Source of the DNA: Dallia pectoralis
Taxonomy: Eukaryota > Chordata > Actinopteri > Esociformes > Umbridae
Length of the DNA: 64,000 nt
Assembly: GCA_029465975.1 (NCBI GenBank)
Contig: CM055730.1
Location: forward strand, 5,472,801 to 5,536,800
Direction: 5' to 3'
In this document: in pieces, positions 38,565 through 47,402 of the stretch
How the letters are laid out: each line of letters opens with the position of its first letter
How positions within the stretch are numbered: the first letter of the stretch is position 1
Notes under the pieces: generated by a model
The model's input: the letters and a program-made list of their open reading frames with translations, nothing else
Told to the model about the DNA's origin: nothing
Database searches by the model: none
Translations under genes and position numbers: made by a program

Positions 38565-41500
38565 ATCCACCGGGAAAGGAATCAGTCGTGCAACTAGGGG
38601 TTGTCTTCCATGAAGGCTTGAATGCACCCAAAATAATTTTTGTGCTGTGATGTTGAACACAAGTCAGTCACATCCATCGGCCAGGATCCTGTAGGACTTA
38701 TTATATCCACTGTAAGTGTGCAGAACTGTATAGGAAACCAGGTTTCTGTCATCAATAATAAGGAAGGGTTAAGTTGGATAACAATGACATAGTCATGTTC
38801 TGGACCACATGAAGGAAGACTTTGTGTTCTATGATGAGTTCAGGGGAAAATCACTGTCCGTTTGAGCTTGAATCAACACAATTTAAATAAGTAGGTTGAT
38901 GTACAAATTACTAGAAATATGAATTTGTAGTTAATGGTTGTAGTTGATCCAGGTTCTAAGTAACATTGATGTGTCTGCTGAAGCTGAACAAGCTCCAGCT
39001 TCCTATTTGTTCCCTCTAGGAGGGTTGCTTCCTAATTTACATCCTATTGTCACAAACTACGAGTGTGGAGTGTTGCATTGAGCCAGGTGCCGAGCGGATA
39101 ACTCACGTTGGATGGTGGTTTATTACACAAATAAAACCAAACACCAACGGAAAACATACACTGATTGAAAATCAAATTTGCGCTTGCACAAAGCAACTGA
39201 GAACTATACAAAAACAGCGATGTAGTATAAACCACTCATCAACAACACAGCGTGACTTAAAAAAAACAATGCAAAGGAAACTGCAAACACACCCACTGAC
39301 TTAAATACACCTGCTAATTATCAAACTCAAACCAGGTGTGCATAATCAACTCAAACCAAACTGAAGGAAAAGGTGACCCAACTGCCAACACCCAGTCCTC
39401 ACTCGTGACACCTATCCTCTGTATACTGGTGTAAGGACACACACCCTATGTCAGTACTAGAGTGAAATTTGGGATATTAGTTGTTCTTGCGGTGGAACTC
39501 TGTATTGAGTGGTTCTGCTGTTATATTTATTTTAACTGACTAACCTTGAAAAGTGTCCTCGTTGCGTCTTCTGACAAGATCTTCTTTTTACCCCTCCCTC
39601 TTGTCCTCCCCTTCATTTCACCTTTGACCTCTTCTCCCCCACGTCTTTATCTCTTATGTCCCTGTTTCATGTCATATCTGTCCCCCTCCCCTTCTCCCCT
39701 CCTTCCCTCCCTCCCACAGCACAGGAGACAAGCCCAGAGAACCACCCAGTATGTGGAGCTGATCATCGTTGCCGATAACAGAGAGGTGAGCACCACGTCC
39801 TGGGCTGACCCTTAACCCGACAGTCACCGCGGAGACGCCCGTCAGACCGCACCCCCGAGCTCTGAGCTTCACAATGATCATGTGACGTACGCCTTGTGTG
39901 AGAGAACGTCTCCAGCTGTGACCCTGTAGTCCTCAAAAACGTTGACTCACAAAGCTTCGCTGTTCTCCTCTTCCTCAGTTCCAGAAACAAGGGAAGGACG
40001 TTGCGAAGGTCAAACAGAGGCTGGCTGAGATCGCCAACTACGTTGACAAGGTAGCGGCGAAATCGATATCCAAGGCGCCTTGCAATCTGTGCCGCGTGCT
40101 CACTGCTGTGCACTACCTCGGAGACGGGGATTGTGTAGGGTACATGGTAGCATTTGGAACGCAGGCCGTGCAGGAGCCGATTTACCCAATTGGTTCACTG
40201 AATGGTTCTCTCATCCATAATTAACAGAGCAGACAGGAGTGCTTGATTGAATTATGAACGGGAGATTGATTCTGTGTGTGTCCGCGCTGCATTTGGAGGT
40301 GATATCGACACGGAGCGTCGTCCGATGCGGATGACTGTTTAAAGAGCAATCGAGCGTTTAGTGTTTGCCCGGCATTATGAATATCTTCAGCTGTTTCCCG
40401 GAGGTTGGGAGGTTTTTAGATGATGAATTATGAAGATTTGCTTTGGTGTCAGATCCCATTTTTTGCTAATATATATTTAAAATTAATGAATGCTCCTTTT
40501 TGTCTCAACCGCTCAATATCTGTTCATCTCTCAATCCTCTACCCTCTCCCTCCATCTTCCTTCCCTCCGCCCCTCTACCCTCTCCCTCCATCTTCCTTCC
40601 CTCCGCCCCTCTACCCTCTCCCTCCATCTTCCTTCCCTCCACCCCTCTACCCTTCCCTCCATCTTCCTTCCCTCCACCCCTCTACCCTCTCCCTCCATCT
40701 TCCTTTCCCCCACCCCTCTACCCTCTCCCTCCATCAACCTTCCCTCCACCCCTCTACCCTTCCCTCCATCTTCCTTTCCCCCTACCACTCTACCCTCTCC
40801 CTCCATCTTCCTTCCCTCCACCCCTCTACCCTTCCCTCCATCTTCCTTTCCCCCACCCCTCTACCCTCTCCTTCCATCTTCCTTCCCTCCACCCCTCTAC
40901 CCTCTCCCTCCATCTTCCTTTCCCCCACCCCTCTACCCTCTCCCTCCATCTTCCTTCCCTCCACCCCTCTACCCTTCCTTCCATCTTCCTTCCCTCCACC
41001 CCTCTACCCTTCCCTCCATCTTCCTTTCCCCCACCCCTCTACCCTTCCCTCCATCTTCCTTTCCCCCACCACTCTACCCTCTCCTTCCATCTTCCTTCCC
41101 TCCGCCCCTCTACCCTCTCCCTCCATCTTCCTTTCCCCCACCCCTCTACCCTCTCCTTCCATCTTCCTTCCCTCCACCCCTCTACCCTCTCCCTCCATCT
41201 TCCTTCCCTCCACCCCTCTACCCTCTCCCTCCATCTTCCTTTCCCCACCACTCTACCCTCTCCTTCCATCTTCCTTCCCTCCACCCCTCTACCCTCTCCC
41301 TCCATCTTCCTTTCCCCCACCCCTCTACCCTCTCCCTCCATCTTCCTTCCCTCCACCCCTCTACCCTCTCCCTCCATCTTCCTTCCCTCCACCCCTCTAC
41401 CCTCTCCCTCCATCTTCATTCCCTCCACCCCTCTACCCTCTCCCTCCATCTTACCTCTTTTTGCCCTTTCATCCTTCTCTCTCTCCCTCTATGCTCTCGT

Positions 41501-44500
41501 TCTATCTTCACCTCTCCATCTCTCTTAAATTTTTCTCCATGTTCCCTTGTGTCCTTGCCAACCTAATCTCTCATATCTTTTGCTTCATCTCTCACCCCTC
41601 TCTCACCCCTCTCTCACCCATCTCTCACCCCTCTCTCGCCCCTTTCTTCATTTAACCCCCGCGACACATTCCCATTCGTCCTCTATCCCTCTCTCAGTTC
41701 TATCGTGCCCTGAACATCCGTGTGGCGTTGGTCGGATTGGAGGTGTGGAGCGACCAGGACAAGTGCCCTGTTACCCAGGATCCTTTCATCACACTACATG
41801 AGTTCCTGGACTGGAGGAAGCTCAAACTGCTGCCTACCAGACCCCATGATAACGCTCAGCTAGTCAGGTAGCTGTTCTACACAGCAATGATAATACCCTG
41901 TGCTCTTATTGTATGTTGTCTATTAGGGCTGTATGTTGTCTATTAGGGCTGTATGTTGTCTATTAGGGCTGTATGTTGTCTATTAGGGCTGTATGTTGTA
42001 TATTAGGGCTGTATGTTGTCTATTAGTGCTGTATGTTGTCTATTAGGGCTGTATGTTGTCTATTAGGGCTGTATGTTGTCTATTAGGGCTGTATGTTGTC
42101 TATTAGGGCTGTATGTTGTCTATTAGGGCTGTATGTTGTGTATGTTGTCTATTAGGGCTGTATGTTGTCTATTAGGGCTGTATGTTGTCTATTAGGGCTG
42201 TATGTTGTCTATTAGGGCTGTATGTTGTCTATTAGGGCTGTATGTTGTCTATTAGGGCTGTATGTTGTCTATTAGGGCTGTATGTTGTCTATTAGGGCTG
42301 TATGTTGTATATTAGGGCTGTATGTTGTCTATTAGGGCTGTATGTTGTCTATTAGGGCTGTATGTTGTCTATTAGGGCTGTATGTTGTCTATTAGGGCTG
42401 TATGTTGTCTATTAGGGCTGTATTTGTCTATTAGGGCTGTATGTTGTCTATTAGGGCTGTATGTTGTATGTTGTCTATTAGGGCTGTATGTTGTCTATTA
42501 GGGCTGTATGTTGTCTATTAGGGCTGTATGTTGTCTATTAGGGCTGTATGTTGTCTATTAGGGCTGTATGTTGTCTATTAGGGCTGTATGTTGTCTATTA
42601 GGGCTGTATGTTGTCTATTAGGGCTGTATGTTGTCTATTAGGGCTGTATGTTGTCTATTAGGGCTGTATGTTGTCTATTAGGGCTGTATGTTGTCTATTA
42701 GGGCTGTATGTTGTCTATTAGGGCTGTATGTCTATTAGGGCTGTATGTTGTCTATTAGGGCTGTATGTTGTCTATTAGGGCTGTATTTGTCTATTAGGGC
42801 TGTATGTTGTCTATTAGGGCTGTATGTTGTCTATTAGGGCTGTATGTTGTCTATTAGGGCTGTATGTTGTTGTGTATGTTGTCTATTAGGGCTGTATGTT
42901 GTCTATTAGGGCTGTATGTTGTCTATTAGGGCTGTATGTTGTCTATTAGGGCTGTATGTTGTCTATTAGGGCTGTATGTTGTCTATTAGGGCTGTATGTT
43001 GTCTATTAGGGCTGTATGTTGTCTATTAGGGCTGTATGTTGTCTATTAGGGCTGTATGTTGTCTATTAGGGCTGTATGTTATTAGTGTATGTTGTCTATT
43101 AGGGCTGTATGTTGTCTATTAGGGCTGTATGTTGTCTATTAGGGCTGTATGTTGTCTATTAGGGCTGTATGTTGTATATTAGGGCTGTATGTTGTCTATT
43201 AGGGCTGTATGTTGTCTATTAGGGCTGTATGTTGTCTATTAGGGCTGTATGTTGTCTATTAGGGCTGTATGTTGTCTATTAGGGCTGTATGTTATTAGGG
43301 CTGTATTTGTCTAGGGCTGTATGTTGTCTATTAGGGCTGTATGTTGTCTATTAGGGCTGTATGTTGTCTATTAGGGCTGTATGTTGTCTATTAGGGCTGT
43401 ATGTTGTCTATTAGGGCTGTATGTTGTCTATTAGGGCTGTATGTTGTCTATTAGGGCTGTATGTTGTATATTAGGGCTGTATGTTGTCTATTAGGGCTGT
43501 ATGTTGTCTATTAGGGCTGTATGTTGTATATTAGGGCTGTATGTTGTCTATTAGGGCTGTATGTTGTCTATTAGGGCTGTATGTTGTCTATTAGGGCTGT
43601 ATGTTGTCTATTAGGGCTGTATGTTGTCTATTAGGGCTGTATGTTGTATATTAGGGCTGTATGTTGTCTATTAGGGCTGTATGTTGTCTATTAGGGCTGT
43701 ATGTTGTCTATTAGGGCTGTATGTTGTCTATTAGGGCTGTATGTTGTCTATTAGGGCTGTATGTTGTCTATTAGGGCTGTATGTTGTCTATTAGGGCTGT
43801 ATGATGTATATTAGGGCTGTATGTTGTCTATTAGGGCTGTATGTTGTCTATTAGGGCTGTATGTTGTCTATTAGGGCTGTATGTTGTCTATTAGGGCTGT
43901 ATGTTGTCTATTAGGGCTGTATGTTGTATATTAGGGCTGTATGTTGTCTATTAGGGCTGTATGTTGTCTATTAGGGCTGTATGTTGTCTATTAGGGCTGT
44001 ATGTTGTCTATTAGGGCTGTATGTTGTCTATTAGGGCTGTATGTTGTCTATTAGGGCTGTATGTTGTCTATTAGGGCTGTATGTTGTCTATTAGGGCTGT
44101 ATGTTGTCTATTAGGGCTGTATGTTGTCTATTAGGGCTGTATGTTGTATATTAGGGCTGTATGTTGTCTGTTGATTAGGTGATGATTTGATGTTGTTGTT
44201 CTCCACAGTGGCGTTTACTTTCAGGGCACCACAATTGGCATGGCGCCCATAATGAGCATGTGCACGGCGGAACAGTCTGGTGGCATCGTCATGGTGAGTG
44301 TACATGTATCTGGTCTGATTAACTCATCGTCATGGTGAGTGTACAGGTATCTGGTCTGATTAACTCATCGTCATGGTGAGTGTACATGTATCTGGTCTGA
44401 TTAACTCATCGTCATGGTGAGTGTACATGTATCTGGTCTGATTAACTCATCGTCATGGTGAGTGTACATGTATCTGGTCTGATTAACTCATCGTCATGGT

Positions 44501-45234
44501 GAGTGTACATGTATCTGGTCTGATTAACTCATCGTCATGGTGAGTGTACATGTATCTGGTCTGATTAACTCATCGTCATGGTGAGTGTACATGTATCTGG
44601 TCTGATTAACTCATCGTCATGGTGAGTGTACATGTATCTGGTCTGATTAACTCATCGTCATGGTGAGTGTACATGTATCTGGTCTGATTAACTCATCGTC
44701 ATGGTGAGTGTACATGTATCTGGTCTGATTAACTCATCGTCATGGTGAGTGTACATGTATCTGGTCTGATTAACTCATCGTCATGGTGAGTGTACATGTA
44801 TCTGGTCTGATTAACTCATCGTCATGGTGAGTGTACATGTATCTGGTCTGATTAACTCATCATGGTGAGTGTACATGTCATGGTGAGTGTACATGTATCT
44901 GGTCTGATTAACTCATCGTCATGGTGAGTGTACATGTATCTGGTCTGATTAACTCATCGTCATGGTGAGTGTACATGTATCTGGTCTGATTAACTCATCG
45001 TCATGGTGAGTGTACATGTATCTGGTCTGATTAACTCATCGTCATGGTGAGTGTACATGTATCTGGTCTGATTAACTCAGCACGTTTTATGAAAGTATGT
45101 TTCTCTTTGTGTTTATGTATGTGTGTGTGTGTGTGTGTTAGGGCTAAACAATTAATTGCATTCGCGATAATATCGCAATATTATAAAGCGCAATATTAAA
45201 ACGGGTGCAAATTTACAATAGAAATCGCACAGCC

Positions 45235-45269
<35 letters not shown>

Positions 45270-45937
45270 ATGTTTGTGTTTTCCAGACTCCTAGAACATT
45301 GTTCTTGTATGTGAGACCTACTTCCTTTCCCAGGCCTGTTTTCTGTCACCTTGTTTAACAGTGTCATAAACCCGGCTGTAATTGACCTAATTAATCCTCC
45401 CTCTCTACCCCATCCCAGAGGGCATACAGTATGTCTCTCATGTTTCTCTCCTGGGCCGGGCGGCAGTGGAGGCTAAACTGAGAGTGAACCGAGGGTTTGA
45501 GGAACTCGTGTTGTAGTTTCGTCCCAAATAGCGCCCTATTCCACACAATGTGCACTGCTTTTAACCAGGACACTATGGGATCTGGTCAAATAAAGTGCAC
45601 CTCAGAGGGAAGAGGCTACTGGTTGGAATGAACCCTAACTATTGTTTACATCGTGAATGAGGCACATTAATGAGTCCGTCAAACTCGGACCATGTCAGCT
45701 CTAGTGAACATGTCATGATCCACCACACTCGGAGAATTCATTTTCCCGGGTACACCAGCAAAAACATATTTATTACACGGGTCAAGGCCTCACCACTTTA
45801 ACGACGCACAAGAAACGAGCTAGAGAGAGGATATATATCTGACAGAAACAGGGAGTTCACCGGCATTGGATCACGTCGTAAATTATGACTTATTACTTAT
45901 TAGGCGGTCAAATGAAACCATATGACCCACACACACA

Positions 45938-45972
<35 letters not shown>

Positions 45973-47363
45973 ACACACACACACACACACATGAGCACTC
46001 TCTGTTCTCGCATGGCAACCTAATCGCTCTCTCCCTTTCTGATTATTTATTTTATCACTCTCTCCATCTCTCTCTTCCCTTCTCTCCTTTTCATCTCTCA
46101 CTCTTTTATCGCTCTGTTTGGGAGATGACCAGTTCCTGTACCACAACATAAGAAATAATTGGATTCAGTGTTTATATTGGAGTCATTGGTGTTCACTCCC
46201 CCGTACAGGGACACTTACTGTCACAGGCACAGAGGGAGTTTTCAAATAACTAACTGTTCCTTTAAATGCCCTTAGCTATACATTCAGAAATACATACGTA
46301 GCGGGATTGCAATATCTTAATATATATTAATATCAACAACCTGTCAAACCAGCCTTCAGAACAGCTGGAATACATTCATTGGACTGCTTCATTAGCTGCT
46401 GTGCCATACATCATCCAGTTGTTATTGAGAGTGGCTTACAGATGGGCAGATTTAAATGCTGTAGTTTCCCAGGCGTTCATTATGTGGCGTTGGGCAACTG
46501 TCTTGTTAAGTGTTGGTCTATTGCTGTTGGTCAGGTTTGACTGGACTCTAAAGAGTTAATTGATTTTCAACGCAAGGCAAACACATACTGGCATTTGCTT
46601 AAATGTAGACATTGTAAATGTTGTAAATGCCTTAATTGTTTCGGAACAAGAGTAGTAACAAGTTATTTGTTATTTCTGGACATTTTAAGCCTGTAATTGA
46701 ACCCACAAACGCTGATGCTCCAGATGCCTGTACTAGCCAGAGGACCAGTTGTATTGCTACTTGAATCAGCACAACAGTGTTCAGTGGTGCAGCCATAATC
46801 ACAAAATGGTTTTCTGAATGATCAATTAGCCTTTTGAATGAATAAACCTGGATTAGCAAACATAACGTGCCATCAGAACACAGGAGTGATGGTTGCTGAT
46901 AATGGGCCTCTGTACAGCTATGAAGATTTTCCGCAGAAAATAATTTGGAGCTGCCACAGTCATTGACCACATTCACAGTGTATTTGTGATCCGTTTGATG
47001 TTATTTTCAGAATCAGAAACAGGTTTATTGCCAAGTTTTTCTAACACATACAAGGAATTTGTTCTGACTCATAGCTGCAGCGTTTAGAACACACATTTTT
47101 TTGGACGTAAATGAACAACAATGAACAACAAGTGTCCTTTCTTTGAATGGTCAGCTATCTGTCACGGCCACTATAAACATCTCCCTAGATCTCACTGGAT
47201 CTCACTGGATCTCACTGGATCTAACTGGTTCTGTATTGCAGCCTGGTTCCTTGTGGCTCCCCATTGCAGTTCGGATCCTATTGGGTCCATTGGTCTAGTG
47301 ACTCTCTGTGTTCTGCAGCTGACAGTGGATCACTTGATCACCTCAAGCTTGGGATTGTACCCT

Positions 47364-47402
<39 letters not shown>

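Larger units (their letters stand above)
36776..39719. other. adam12 intron 4 of window, distal part
   Basis: No exon seen. 37085-37345 is a non-repetitive stretch with balanced composition that could be conserved non-coding sequence, but nothing proves it. The remainder contains two small arrays, a CA run, the solo LTR at 39048-39410 and a pyrimidine-rich run (39590-39717) leading into the acceptor at 39719. Confidence 0.6.

Noticed and set aside
40420..41655. Long open frames of 340-411 residues rich in Pro/Ser/Leu
   Set aside because: They are open in all three + frames because the pyrimidine repeat has no stop codons; no domain, no codon bias, and they lie inside an adam12 intron.
45711..45844. 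Possible fourth LTR-like element (TGTCAT...TGACA)
   Set aside because: Flanks GAACA and GAAAC do not match as a target duplication, and the 134-base length is too short.
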